A stretch of DNA of 64,000 nucleotides from Lentisphaeraceae bacterium (GCA_021232515.1 JAJPOQ010000117.1:38411-102410); one strand, 5' to 3'; shown: positions 7,411 through 16,555, counted from the first letter of the stretch. Numbers and translations: made by a program. Notes: generated by a model from the sequence alone, not told the origin.

Positions 7411-9357
7411 CTACTCTGCCAATTTTTTACAGACTATATCTATGTCTGGAACACAACCACCCCAAACTCCACCGCCTGTTTGCTGAAGCGCGGCCCACAT
7501 CCTAACTGACTGTGGTAGCTGGGCATCTGGTTGAAGGTCCGCACGAGGACTTCTTTCTGATAAAAGCTTATTGCCTGTTTCGACAGATAAATCCGACTCT
7601 GGAGTATGTTTAGAACCGATCACATCGATACTGCCGTTGAGAGTTAAACCGTTGATCGAAACTTCGATTACGTCGCCATTCTGCAACTTACCTACAGGAC
7701 CACCGGCAAGTGCTTCTGGACCTATATGACCTATGCAAGGTCCACTAGAGAATCCAGAAAAACGACCATCTGTAAGAAGAACTATATTCTTCAAACCTTT
7801 GGTGTACTTCAATGCAATGGTGATCTGGGCTGTCTCTGGCATGCCAGCACCAAGAGGTCCACGGCAAAGAAGCAAGAGAACATCGCCCTCATTTATTTCA
7901 CCAGCTTTAAGAGCTTTTATGGCATCATCTTCAGTTACATAAATCTTTGCTGGGCCACGATGATAGTATTGATCATCTTTAAAAAGTTCTGGAGCTATGG
8001 CAGTACTCTTAACGACCGCACCTTCTGGAGTAATGTTACCAACAGGGAAAGCAAGTGTGCGACTCAAACCAAGCTTTGCAGCTTTTTCTGGACCCATGAT
8101 CACGTCAGTAGGATCTACCCCATCTTGAGTTTGTAAATGCTTTCTAAATGCTGTTCGGCGTTCAGACTTTTCCCACTCATCAAGATTTTCACCAAGAGTT
8201 TTACCGGTCACCGTCATAACATCTAGTTTCAAGTAACCCGCATCGCGTAAGTGAAGCATAACTTCAGGAACACCACCGGCTAAGAACAGCTGAACTGTCG
8301 TGTAGTTTTTCGGCCCATTCGGCAAAACATCGACCATACGAGGAACTAAACGGTTTATCTCTTCCCATTCTTCACAACTAGGCGCAGGAACGCCGGCCAT
8401 TCTGAGAGTCGCAGGCAGATGAAGTAGAAGATTACTTGAACCACCAACAGCTGCGTGAACCACCATCGCATTGTGAAGTGCATCTTTAGTTAAAATTTGT
8501 CTTAGATAAACGCCGTCTTCCATAAGCTTCTTCAAAGCATGTGCCGATTCAACGGCCATCTGCAACCATATTTCTTGACCTGAAGGAGCAAGTGCTGAGT
8601 GAGGAAGCGACATACCTAAAGCTTCGGCAATAACCTGAGAAGTCGCTGCAGTGCCTAAAAATTGGCAACCACCACCAGGAGTTCCGCAAGCGGCACAACC
8701 TAACGCGGCGGCTTCATCGACAGTTAATTCACCATGAGTAAAACGAGCACCGATCGATTGAACGCGCCCTGCATCCTCACCATGTTCTGGAGGGAGTGAA
8801 ACACCACCAGGAACAATTATGCCTGGCTTATCACAGTTTTCAGCAAGAGCCATCATCATCGCTGGCATACCCTTATCGCAAGTTGCTATACCCATGACAG
8901 CTTTGCGTTTTGGCAATGATCGAATCAAACGACCTAAAACTTCACTTGCTGAGTTACGGTAAGCTAAACTATCCATCATGCCGGCAGTTCCTTGAGAACG
9001 ACCGTCACATGGGTCTGAACAATGACCTGCAAATGGCAAGTAACCATTGTCCGAAAGTGTCTTAGCTGCTTCTTTGACGAGAAGACCAAGTTCCCAGTGA
9101 CCTGTATGGTAACCTAAGGCCAAAGGAGTTCCGTCGTCTTGACGCAAACCACCCATCGTTGTCAAAATCAATACTTGTGAGTCGGCTATGCGCTTGCCAT
9201 CCCAGCCCATACCTACATCTTGAGACATACCAAAAAGGTCACCACCTGGACTGTGGCGAAGCATTTCTTCTGTTATAGGAAAGTCTGTTTTTCGGGTTGG
9301 AGCTTTTGTTAAAACATCATAAAAATTTTTATCTAAATCATACCAAGATTGACTCAT
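7411..9357 (-). CDS. YjhG/YagF-type aldonate (D-xylonate-like) dehydratase
   Basis: Protein of 648 residues of the IlvD/Edd superfamily, YjhG/YagF branch. Cluster and metal-binding motifs are visible: HCSDPCDGRSQGT, ATCDKGMPAM and AACGTPGGGCQFLGT, as well as DGRFSG near the C-terminus. The family dehydrates sugar acids such as D-xylonate to 2-keto-3-deoxy acids. I place the start at ATG 9357 rather than an upstream in-frame codon, because the ATG overlaps the preceding gene's stop as ATGA (9357-9354), the usual coupling here. It is the last gene of a leftward lactonase-dehydrogenase-dehydratase operon. The exact sugar acid is not readable from sequence, and no 2-keto-3-deoxy-acid aldolase lies nearby. 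Confidence 0.9.
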   Translation of the reverse strand: MSQSWYDLDKNFYDVLTKAPTRKTDFPITEEMLRHSPGGDLFGMSQDVGMGWDGKRIADSQVLILTTMGGLRQDDGTPLALGYHTGHWELGLLVKEAAKTLSDNGYLPFAGHCSDPCDGRSQGTAGMMDSLAYRNSASEVLGRLIRSLPKRKAVMGIATCDKGMPAMMMALAENCDKPGIIVPGGVSLPPEHGEDAGRVQSIGARFTHGELTVDEAAALGCAACGTPGGGCQFLGTAATSQVIAEALGMSLPHSALAPSGQEIWLQMAVESAHALKKLMEDGVYLRQILTKDALHNAMVVHAAVGGSSNLLLHLPATLRMAGVPAPSCEEWEEINRLVPRMVDVLPNGPKNYTTVQLFLAGGVPEVMLHLRDAGYLKLDVMTVTGKTLGENLDEWEKSERRTAFRKHLQTQDGVDPTDVIMGPEKAAKLGLSRTLAFPVGNITPEGAVVKSTAIAPELFKDDQYYHRGPAKIYVTEDDAIKALKAGEINEGDVLLLLCRGPLGAGMPETAQITIALKYTKGLKNIVLLTDGRFSGFSSGPCIGHIGPEALAGGPVGKLQNGDVIEVSINGLTLNGSIDVIGSKHTPESDLSVETGNKLLSERSPRADLQPDAQLPQSVRMWAALQQTGGGVWGGCVPDIDIVCKKLAE

Positions 9358-10139
9358 TTCAATTCCTCTGCAAGATGAGGCGGTAAAGGACTTGTCTTTG
9401 TCCAACCACCGTCAACCATTATCACATCACCACTAATATGTCGGGCCCGATCGTCTGCTAAAAATAAAGTCGTATAGGCGACGTCTTCGGGTGTACCAAC
9501 GGTACCGCTAGGAGCGACAGATTTCCAGCCATTTTTATATTGAGAATCTTCCAACGTTCGTTCAGTCTGAGTCGCCCCTGGAGCAACAACGTTGACTGTA
9601 ATCCCATAATCACCAAGTTCTTCTGAAAGATTTTTTGCTAATTGAAGGATACCCGCTTTTGTCATAGCATAGGCACTAGCAAAGCGATGGGCTTGAACGC
9701 CACAGACCGATGACATAAGGATTATACGGCCTTTAACATTATTTTTAACCATCTCTTTAGCAGCAGCTTGCACAGTGAAGTACGTGCCGCGCATATTGAC
9801 CGCCATGAGGTTATCAAACTCTTCCATAGAGACGTCGAGGAAACGATCAAAAACGGTAATCCCGGCATTAGCCACAAAAATGTCTAGACCATTATTTTTA
9901 CTAGAGAAATCTTGAATCGATTGAACAACTTGGGAAGTTTCGGAAATATCGCCGGGAATTCCAGTGACGGAATTTTTGCCAATTTCTTGATTTATTTTAT
10001 CGGCAGCAGCATATGTACTTTTTTCGGAGCGAGAATTGAGTCCTACAAAAGCTCCCTCTTGAGCGAATTGTCGACATATCTCATAACCAATACCGCAACC
10101 AGCACCAGTGACATATACTTTTTTATCTTTGAATCTCAT
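9354..10139 (-). CDS. SDR-family sugar dehydrogenase / oxidoreductase
   Basis: Protein of 261 residues with the classical short-chain dehydrogenase layout: cofactor loop TGAGCGIGYE near the N-terminus, NAGI near 91-94, catalytic Ser in MSSVCG, and Tyr-x3-Lys in SAYAMTKAG, ending in MVDGGWT. The sequence after beta-2 (NSRSEK) suggests NADP. Placed between a lactonase and an aldonate dehydratase, it most likely oxidises an aldose to its lactone; this is an inference from context. It overlaps the dehydratase by 4 bp. Confidence 0.9.
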   Translation of the reverse strand: MRFKDKKVYVTGAGCGIGYEICRQFAQEGAFVGLNSRSEKSTYAAADKINQEIGKNSVTGIPGDISETSQVVQSIQDFSSKNNGLDIFVANAGITVFDRFLDVSMEEFDNLMAVNMRGTYFTVQAAAKEMVKNNVKGRIILMSSVCGVQAHRFASAYAMTKAGILQLAKNLSEELGDYGITVNVVAPGATQTERTLEDSQYKNGWKSVAPSGTVGTPEDVAYTTLFLADDRARHISGDVIMVDGGWTKTSPLPPHLAEELK

Positions 10140-10239
10140 TGCGATCTGCCTTCTATTAAAGTCTTTTCACTTAATAAAAAACAAATCGCCTTGAGCTGCA
10201 ATAAGTAAATATTCTAATTTTGTTACAAAATTTAGGATC

Positions 10240-11334
10240 TTACTTTTCTAGAGCTAATACCCACATCGGCGCTTTGCCTGTTTTGTAAGTTTTAACTTCG
10301 CTTAAAATACCAGTTTTTTGGTCAATGCTATAAACAGTCAAAGTTGAAGAGTGAACTCCAGGTCCAAACAAGTACTTATTTGTCGTGTCAAGTCTAAGAC
10401 AACGCGGATGACGACCAACACCAAAAGTACCAACTTTCTTCTCTAAAGCTCCTGTACTTTCATTTAAAGAATAAACTGTGATACAGTCATTCCCCTTTGG
10501 GTTTTTACGGTCGAGGTTGTCTCGTTCAGCAATAAAAACAAAACGGCCATCTTTTGAAATAGTTATATCTGATGCTGCAAATTTTTCATTAGCGTTATCT
10601 GGAAGAGTATTCACAGTTTGTTTAAGAGTTAACTGCCCTGTTGCAGAACGTTCCCAAAGTGAAATACCACCACCACGCTCATTTGAAGTATAAAGCAGGC
10701 TCTTACTTGGGTGGAAGACAAAGTGACGTGGCTCGTGATAGTTATTTTCTTTATCTGGACCATCGACTGAAGCAGGAGAAAGTGGAGAAAGTTTTTCATT
10801 TTCAAATCTGAACTGATAAACTTTATTTGGCGAAGTATGCGGAACGTAAACCATACCGGCGTCGTCTATACGAATAGAGTGAGCGCGGTCATCTGTCTTA
10901 AGATCTGCAAGAACTTTGCCTTTGTAGATGCCTTTATTGAGCTTATAGGCAGTGATCTTCCCTTCTCCATAGTGAGAAGCAAAAAGGTAAGTACCTGTTT
11001 TATCGATAGCTAAGAAACCACAGTATTGAGGAGTCTCGGCGATGCCAACACTTTTAACTTTACCGTCTGCTAATATCTCGAGTGTTTCTATGTTTGACTT
11101 GCGGTTTTTGCCCTTGCCGGTTCGAACAGATACATAGAGGTACTTCTTATCTGGGGAGATAACCGAATTTCCCGGAGCTCCCTTAGTCTTAAACTTGTCT
11201 TTGATAGAAAGAGCACCGTTATCAAAATCGTAGATTTCGAGAGTGCCGGTACCAGTTGAAGACACATAAACATACTGCTCTGCCATAAGTGGGAGCATGA
11301 AAAATGAAGCTATGAGTAAAAGAATCGATCGCAT
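10240..11334 (-). CDS. exported lactonase-family seven-bladed beta-propeller
   Basis: Protein of 364 residues with a signal peptide (MRSILLLIASFFMLPLMA). Repeated propeller blades follow, with motifs such as YVSSTGTGTLEIYDF, KYLYVSVRTGK, EPRHFVFHPSKSLLYTSNE and GRHPRCLRLDTTNKYLF. This is the 6-phosphogluconolactonase/cycloisomerase-2 (COG2706) family. It should hydrolyse a sugar lactone. The signal peptide implies periplasmic action, so the oxidation step may be partly extracytoplasmic, or the lactone may come from outside. It is first in the operon with the dehydrogenase (100 bp gap) and dehydratase. Two direct repeats sit just upstream. Confidence 0.85.
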   Translation of the reverse strand: MRSILLLIASFFMLPLMAEQYVYVSSTGTGTLEIYDFDNGALSIKDKFKTKGAPGNSVISPDKKYLYVSVRTGKGKNRKSNIETLEILADGKVKSVGIAETPQYCGFLAIDKTGTYLFASHYGEGKITAYKLNKGIYKGKVLADLKTDDRAHSIRIDDAGMVYVPHTSPNKVYQFRFENEKLSPLSPASVDGPDKENNYHEPRHFVFHPSKSLLYTSNERGGGISLWERSATGQLTLKQTVNTLPDNANEKFAASDITISKDGRFVFIAERDNLDRKNPKGNDCITVYSLNESTGALEKKVGTFGVGRHPRCLRLDTTNKYLFGPGVHSSTLTVYSIDQKTGILSEVKTYKTGKAPMWVLALEK

Positions 11335-11349
11335 AATATACCTTTTTTC

Positions 11350-11381
11350 CTATAAGAACGTGATGAACTATAGGAACGTGA
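11350..11381 (-). promoter_or_regulatory. direct-repeat operator candidate upstream of the lactonase operon
   Basis: Two 14-bp copies, CTATAAGAACGTGA (11350-11363) and CTATAGGAACGTGA (11368-11381), differ at one base and start 18 bp apart. They lie 16-47 bp upstream of the lactonase start. Closely spaced direct repeats at a promoter are typical of AraC/XylR-type regulator sites. No such regulator is in the window, so the binder is unknown. Confidence 0.4.
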
Positions 11382-11411
11382 CAGCAATTTTACGAAAGCT
11401 TTAGAAAAAAA

Positions 11412-13208
11412 TTATTCCCACTCAATCGTGCCAGGAGGTTTATTCGTCACATCGTAGAAGATTCCATCGAAGTGAACTTTGTCCTGAACGAGCTGTGCCA
11501 TCTTCTTGACCTTAGCCATAGGCAAACGACTGAAACTTGCAGTCATAGCTTCTGTACTATTGATAGGACGAAGAATAAGTGACTCGTTGCCTTGATGTAA
11601 ACTCACCGGCAGAAGAGCTACTGGCATTTGCCAAATGTCCTCATATAACTTCTGGTCATAGAGGTACTCTGTCACAACATGATCGGCTTCTCTAAGAAGA
11701 TCCAAACGATCCTTAGTCATGAAAGCTTTATTTAAAGTAATCTTGCCGTTCCAGTCTTCATCTGAGATCTGATAAACAACGCGATTCACTTCAGAGAAAC
11801 GATTTGTGATATTTGTCGAAACACTCGCAAGAGTATCCCAGTCAGCTTCACCAGTAATCAAACAAGGGTGAGCGTATGTTCTAGCGTCGCCTTGAACACC
11901 AACACTCTTAACAGGAAGAACTCTTGCCGTTAAATTGTGCTCGCTAATCAAAGCGTTGATTTTATCTTCAACAGTCGAGAAGTCTTCTGAAACTTCATCG
12001 CCTGAACAAAGAACACGAACACCAAGACCCGGACCTGGGAATGGATGACGCCAAACTAGTTTATGTGGTAAACCAAGTAACTCACCAAGCTCGCGAACTT
12101 CATCTTTATATAGATCGGCAAGAGGCTCGATAACTTTGCCTTGAGCAATCAATTCATTCACACGATCAACGCGGTTATGGTGCGTTTTGATCAAGGCTGC
12201 ATGCTCTGTACCACCAGACTCAATTGTATCTGGGTAAATTGTACCCTGACCTAGCATCCAAGTCTCATCTAACATATGAGTATCTTCAACAGCTTGGTCT
12301 TTTACATCTAGGAATGTATCGCCAATGATCTTTCTCTTGGCTTGTGGTTCCCAAACGCCCTCGATGTTCTTGAGGAAAGTTTCGCCAGCATCAACAACAT
12401 GGAAGTTGTCAAAACCATATTCTTTAAGGGTTTCTTTTACCCAATGAGATTCATCTAAACGCATAAAGCCGTTATCGACATGAAGACCATAAACATTTTC
12501 TTCGCCAAGAGCTTTATTCAGCAAGCTGAATGCAACGTTTGAATCAACACCACCACTAACAAGAAGGAAAACCTTACGGCCAGCCGCTTGCGCTTGGATG
12601 TCTTTGATCGATTGATCGAGGTAACTTTGAATACTCCAATCAAAAGTACAGCCACAAACCTTAAGGAAGTTTTCCATAAGTTTAAGACCGTTCTCACTGT
12701 GAGTAACTTCAGGGTGATACTGAAGTCCAAAAATCTTTCTTTCCGGCCAGGCTACAGATGCCACAGGACAGTCGTCAGTAGAAGCAGTGACGACAAAGTT
12801 CTCAGGGAGGGTCTTCACTGAATCGCCATGACTCATCCACATAACTTCAGAAGGGTTGAGCCCTTCATATATACCGGAGTTGTCTTCAATATTTATATGT
12901 GCAGTTCCGTACTCTTTTACATCGCCCGGCTTAACTTCGCCGCCAAGAGTATGACAAATGATCTGGTGCCCGTAACAGATGCCAAGGATAGGTTTTTCAA
13001 AATTTAGAATATCAGCGTTAAATGCAGGCGCGTCATCAGCGTAGACACTATGAGGACCACCAGAAAATATAAGACCAGTATAGTCTTGAAGTTCAGACAG
13101 TTGTGCTGTCGGTCTGACGATCTCAGAGTAAACTCCGAGTCTACGAACTCTGTTGGCAATCAAGTGGGCATATTGACCGCCGAAATCTAAAACACCAATT
13201 TTCTGCAT
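11412..13208 (-). CDS. guaA: GMP synthase (glutamine-hydrolysing), long eukaryote-like form
   Basis: Protein of 598 residues; the usual bacterial enzyme is about 510-525. It converts XMP to GMP with ATP and glutamine. The N-terminal class-I amidotransferase has the nucleophile C78 in GICYGHQ and H165/E167 in YHPEV. The ATP-pyrophosphatase loop is SGGVDS (218-223). The dimerisation domain carries an inserted block containing LPVKSVGVQGD and a second half ending KPPGTIEWE. This arrangement is known from animal GMP synthase (LPIKTVGVQGD, KPPGTTEWE) rather than from E. coli. It appears complete. It stands upstream of the lactonase operon on the same strand but is probably separately transcribed. 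Confidence 0.96.
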   Translation of the reverse strand: MQKIGVLDFGGQYAHLIANRVRRLGVYSEIVRPTAQLSELQDYTGLIFSGGPHSVYADDAPAFNADILNFEKPILGICYGHQIICHTLGGEVKPGDVKEYGTAHINIEDNSGIYEGLNPSEVMWMSHGDSVKTLPENFVVTASTDDCPVASVAWPERKIFGLQYHPEVTHSENGLKLMENFLKVCGCTFDWSIQSYLDQSIKDIQAQAAGRKVFLLVSGGVDSNVAFSLLNKALGEENVYGLHVDNGFMRLDESHWVKETLKEYGFDNFHVVDAGETFLKNIEGVWEPQAKRKIIGDTFLDVKDQAVEDTHMLDETWMLGQGTIYPDTIESGGTEHAALIKTHHNRVDRVNELIAQGKVIEPLADLYKDEVRELGELLGLPHKLVWRHPFPGPGLGVRVLCSGDEVSEDFSTVEDKINALISEHNLTARVLPVKSVGVQGDARTYAHPCLITGEADWDTLASVSTNITNRFSEVNRVVYQISDEDWNGKITLNKAFMTKDRLDLLREADHVVTEYLYDQKLYEDIWQMPVALLPVSLHQGNESLILRPINSTEAMTASFSRLPMAKVKKMAQLVQDKVHFDGIFYDVTNKPPGTIEWE

Positions 13209-13314
13209 TTATCTATAAAACCTTGAACATAATATGAAAAAGAGGCATAAGATAACGTAATGAACCCTTTCGTCAAGGCTGTCTGAGTCCTATCCCCCTT
13301 TTGCTAAAGAATTT

Positions 13315-13344
13315 TTAACAATTCGTATGAGATTTTCATATAAT
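13315..13344 (+). promoter_or_regulatory. sigma-70-type promoter
   Basis: TTAACA (13315-13320, 5 of 6 matches to the -35 box), an 18-bp spacer and a perfect TATAAT (13339-13344). The start codon of the downstream 122-residue protein is 37 bp further on and is preceded by a strong AGGAGGAGG ribosome site. Confidence 0.6.
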
Positions 13345-13380
13345 AGTAGATATCTATGGTGAAACCAAGGAGGAGGAAAT

Positions 13381-13749
13381 ATGAAAATTTTACAGATATT
13401 AGCTTTTGTCATCACTATCTTTCTTTTCATCGACAAACCACAAGAAGAGATAGTCCAACCTGAAATACCAAATAAAGCAACTCAGCAAAAAGCCGATCTT
13501 ACAAAGTTTGAATTAAAACACGAAGAAGTGGCTAAACTACTTTTCAAAAAGCTTCCAGTCATAAAAAATGTTGAAGTTCCAAGAACTGTCGCCATGAGTC
13601 AACAAGTCTTAAAAAACAGTCAATCGCCTCTTAGCGGGATTTGGGGATTTAACTCAAAAACTCAAGTAGTCCCATTTATTGATGCGAGAGAAAACCGCAA
13701 TGAAACTACCGAACTCTTCTATGGGATAAACGTTTCCATTAGTTTTTAA
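13381..13749 (+). CDS. small exported or membrane-anchored protein of unknown function
   Basis: Protein of 122 residues with one N-terminal hydrophobic helix (ILQILAFVITIFLFI), then a charged, low-complexity stretch and a C-terminal half with no family that I recognise. It has one of the strongest Shine-Dalgarno sequences in the window (AGGAGGAGG) and a near-consensus promoter, so it is likely well expressed. Its end overlaps the convergent DUF790 gene by 11 bp. No function can be proposed. Confidence 0.65.
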   Translation: MKILQILAFVITIFLFIDKPQEEIVQPEIPNKATQQKADLTKFELKHEEVAKLLFKKLPVIKNVEVPRTVAMSQQVLKNSQSPLSGIWGFNSKTQVVPFIDARENRNETTELFYGINVSISF

Positions 13750-14980
13750 CAATACTTTGGAGTTTACGCGACACTGTTGTAACTCCCGGGAAGTCTCGAA
13801 ATAAAAAGCCTCTATTTTGAAACCATTCACTTGCCTCAAGTGTTTCGGCTAAACCGCCTTTATTGATCAAACCTCGATCAACTCCGACAACTAAGTTTTC
13901 AAAAACTGAATCCTCGCATTCTTCTAAGCGACGAATAAGAGGAGCCATGTGCCAACGGTGAAACAACTCTAAATAAAATACTTTGCCATCTTTGTTTTCG
14001 AAACTTAAATCTGGAAAAATCATCTCACCTGATTCACTGTGAAGAAAAGGAGTATCGCCAACAATCTTCCACTCTTCTTGTTTCTCTTTAAACTGATTGT
14101 GAAATATCTTTATCTCTTCAGGCACATAAGAGCTGAAGTTTCTGTAGTGGCTGACAAGACCAGACTTTTGATCTATCTTTAAAACAAAATTTTTGTTATT
14201 TAGCTTTATAACACTACTCAATGACCACTTTTCTAAATCTGGAATAGCCGGAAAAAAAGAAGCTAACTGCAAGCCATACTTATTTGTATTTTCAAACAAA
14301 CTGGCCGGACCATCGATAGTCATCTTGATCGTTGAAGGTTCTTTATTTTTCCCTCGGCCCTTAAACTTCGTGCACTTTATATTTGCCAATAGTCGGAAAA
14401 ACTTTAGATACTTAAATAAGCGCCGCAATTTTTGTGGATGAGCATTGGGAATCTCTAAATGAATTTCTCCCGCATGTAGAAGTAAAGATTGAACCAGAGA
14501 AGAATTGTAACGTTCAAGTAACTGACGAGGATTAACTTCTTTAAACTTCGCCAAGGTCTCATTTTGCGGTAAGTCATTATAAAACTCACCTTGAGCAAAT
14601 TCGCCAAACTTCTCAGTCTTCTTATAAACATCCATTTGAAAATCGTGATAATCTTCAAATTTAGATTCCTTCAGAACTGCTGCAGAAGCAAGAAATAACT
14701 CTTTTCTTTGGGCCGGATAATCTAGATCCTGAACTTTACCGAAATCTGTCCGGTCCTGACAAATCTTATTCAGACCTTTTCCGAGCTTTAAGTCCCGCTG
14801 ACCATTGACGATCATTGTCGTTTGTTCGTCTATCTCAGCCCGAGTCATACCAACGCCGTTTTTGTAAACACCTAAAAGCTGCTCCGCTAGTTTCAACATG
14901 CGCCAGTCACCGACATCTATAAACGATGGCTTGAGTCGATCTTTCATACGACGAAATCTTATAAGGTCTTTATTGAGCAA
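13739..14980 (-). CDS. DUF790 / Bax1-like nuclease
   Basis: Protein of 413 residues. The N-terminus MLNKDLIRFRRMKDRLKPSF is the start typical of the DUF790 family, whose studied archaeal member Bax1 is an endonuclease that partners the XPB helicase. The C-terminal region (about 315-350) has the PD-(D/E)xK-like pattern: FPDLSFE followed by FYLELFHRW and an LIRRLEE helix, resembling the family's ELVGFW segment. It probably cleaves DNA in repair. No XPB-type helicase gene lies in the window, so it is an orphan locally; DNA polymerase IV is 2 kb away on the same strand, but not adjacent. Confidence 0.75.
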   Translation of the reverse strand: MLNKDLIRFRRMKDRLKPSFIDVGDWRMLKLAEQLLGVYKNGVGMTRAEIDEQTTMIVNGQRDLKLGKGLNKICQDRTDFGKVQDLDYPAQRKELFLASAAVLKESKFEDYHDFQMDVYKKTEKFGEFAQGEFYNDLPQNETLAKFKEVNPRQLLERYNSSLVQSLLLHAGEIHLEIPNAHPQKLRRLFKYLKFFRLLANIKCTKFKGRGKNKEPSTIKMTIDGPASLFENTNKYGLQLASFFPAIPDLEKWSLSSVIKLNNKNFVLKIDQKSGLVSHYRNFSSYVPEEIKIFHNQFKEKQEEWKIVGDTPFLHSESGEMIFPDLSFENKDGKVFYLELFHRWHMAPLIRRLEECEDSVFENLVVGVDRGLINKGGLAETLEASEWFQNRGFLFRDFPGVTTVSRKLQSIVKN

Positions 14981-15012
14981 AGCTTTTCCTTGAGTTGATC
15001 ACAAGAAACTAG

Positions 15013-15037
15013 ACAGGATTTACAGGATTTACAGGGA
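15013..15037 (+). repeat. 9-bp tandem repeat (ACAGGATTT)
   Basis: Two perfect copies of ACAGGATTT (15013-15030) are followed by a partial third (ACAGGGA). They lie in the gap between the divergent DUF790 gene and the next rightward gene. The same ACAGGATTT-type degenerate repeat recurs between genes in many unrelated bacteria. Confidence 0.75.
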
Positions 15038-15116
15038 CTCGTTCAATATTCTAAGAGTAATTCCTCGTAATGGCATAGATGAAGATTAATTTAGTCTTCT
15101 CAAGGGAGTTATATTT

Positions 15117-16301
15117 TTGAAAAAACAAAAGTTTATCACATTTGCCAAGATCTTACTCATCAGTCTGATCACCATTCCATTTTGCATACGCTTTCTTTCT
15201 GTTCCATTTGCTCAAAAAGATGCAACAAACTATTTCACTGTTAATCATGAAAATTATCGCCAAATGGCCAATGGCATGGACTACTGGATTGATAAAAAGA
15301 TGGGCCGTGAACACTTCAACACTGGTAGTCAGAGGTTTGACGGCGAGTGGTTATTTGGTACTTACCTCATGACTGCGATCGGCTATACTCAAGAAGCACT
15401 GATTTTTCCTGAGATGTACGATAAAAATATTGGCAAAATAAAAACTGCGCTTGAAGCAATAAACACAGAAAGTATTCAAAAATTCGACTTTGAAGCGTGG
15501 GGTGAAAGTCCACTTACATTCAAAACTTCCGATCATGCCGCATATCTTGGCTATTACAACTTAGCACTGAGCCTCTATCATTTACTCAATAAAAATAAGA
15601 TCAATAAAGAAACTGACGAATTGATCATTCTAAATACAAAGATCTCCAAGTTCTTAGAAAAGCGTCTTATTCTATCCCCTCTTAAAATGCTCCTTTCTTA
15701 TCCCAAAGAAATATATTCTGTAGACAATTGTGCAGTGATCAGTTCATTAGCCGTTTTTGAAAAAGCAACGAATCAGCCTCAGTCCGAAATCATTTCTACT
15801 TGGTTCGACGCATGTCGAGAGGTTTGCATGGATCCAAAAACGGGAACCTTGATACAAGCTTTGCATTGGCAGGATGCTTCGCTAGTTGAGTATCCACGTG
15901 CTTCAGGAACTTTCCTCGGTATTTATTTTCTAAGTTTTGCACATCCTGAATTCGCCAAAGAGCTCTACGAAAATGCTCGTGATGAATTTTTTACTACTGT
16001 TTTGGGACTTGGGGCTGTCAGAGAATACACTCGAGATGTTCCAGCTGGACTTGGTGATATAGACTCCGGACCAGTCGTCTTTGGCTTCGGTTTGTCCCCA
16101 ATTGGTTTCATGTTAGGCTGCGCAAGAATTTTTGATGATGAGCAAACCTTCAGCTCTTTGTTTGGAACTTGCTATATCGGCGGTGCCGCCGTCAAAAGTG
16201 AAGATCGCTTCAACTGGTCAACAGGAGGATCAATTGGCGATGCCGTCATGTTTGGTATGTTAACCACGATTAAAGCCAAAGATTGGGAGAAATTCAAATG
16301 A
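15117..16301 (+). CDS. membrane-anchored protein of unknown function, possible alpha/alpha-barrel fold
   Basis: Protein of 394 residues starting at TTG 15117, with AGGGAG about 10 bp upstream. One N-terminal membrane helix (about 8-28) is followed by a large soluble domain with regularly spaced helices and conserved-looking aromatic and acidic motifs (FDGEWLFGTY, DNCAVISSLAVF, GDIDSGPVVFGFG). The pattern resembles alpha/alpha-toroid enzymes, including the linalool dehydratase-isomerase-like group, but I cannot assign it firmly. It is coupled by an ATGA overlap to a small membrane protein. Confidence 0.6.
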   Translation: MKKQKFITFAKILLISLITIPFCIRFLSVPFAQKDATNYFTVNHENYRQMANGMDYWIDKKMGREHFNTGSQRFDGEWLFGTYLMTAIGYTQEALIFPEMYDKNIGKIKTALEAINTESIQKFDFEAWGESPLTFKTSDHAAYLGYYNLALSLYHLLNKNKINKETDELIILNTKISKFLEKRLILSPLKMLLSYPKEIYSVDNCAVISSLAVFEKATNQPQSEIISTWFDACREVCMDPKTGTLIQALHWQDASLVEYPRASGTFLGIYFLSFAHPEFAKELYENARDEFFTTVLGLGAVREYTRDVPAGLGDIDSGPVVFGFGLSPIGFMLGCARIFDDEQTFSSLFGTCYIGGAAVKSEDRFNWSTGGSIGDAVMFGMLTTIKAKDWEKFK

Positions 16302-16555
16302 AGAAATTCATCGAACCCATTCTCATCCTACTAATCACCGGTTTTGTTTGCCTCTCTCCAAATTGGCTTTTTGACCACCAGGCTGTATTTGCCCTACTTT
16401 CTCCAGGCCCACATACTCAGGTCTGGCATATATTCTTCTTTCTAACGTTCTTACTTCTGAGACTTTTTGTTATTCTTATTTTACCGGGTTATTTGCTTGT
16501 CCGCTTGGGCTACATATTTTTTGAGAAATGTAAACCTAGAAAAGGTGAACAATAA
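16298..16555 (+). CDS. small two-helix membrane protein
   Basis: Protein of 85 residues with two strong hydrophobic segments (about 5-25 and 43-72). The start at ATG 16298 is chosen because it overlaps the upstream stop as ATGA (16298-16301). It is probably a partner of the preceding membrane-anchored protein. No family recognised. Confidence 0.6.
   Translation: MKKFIEPILILLITGFVCLSPNWLFDHQAVFALLSPGPHTQVWHIFFFLTFLLLRLFVILILPGYLLVRLGYIFFEKCKPRKGEQ

Noticed and set aside
7726..8136. Plus-strand open frame of 136 codons opposite the aldonate dehydratase
   Set aside because: It lies wholly within a well-supported gene, has no ribosome site and no sensible protein composition.
9358..9405. Longer N-terminus for the aldonate dehydratase
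   Set aside because: The extra 16 codons lie inside the dehydrogenase gene, while the ATG at 9357 forms the usual ATGA overlap.
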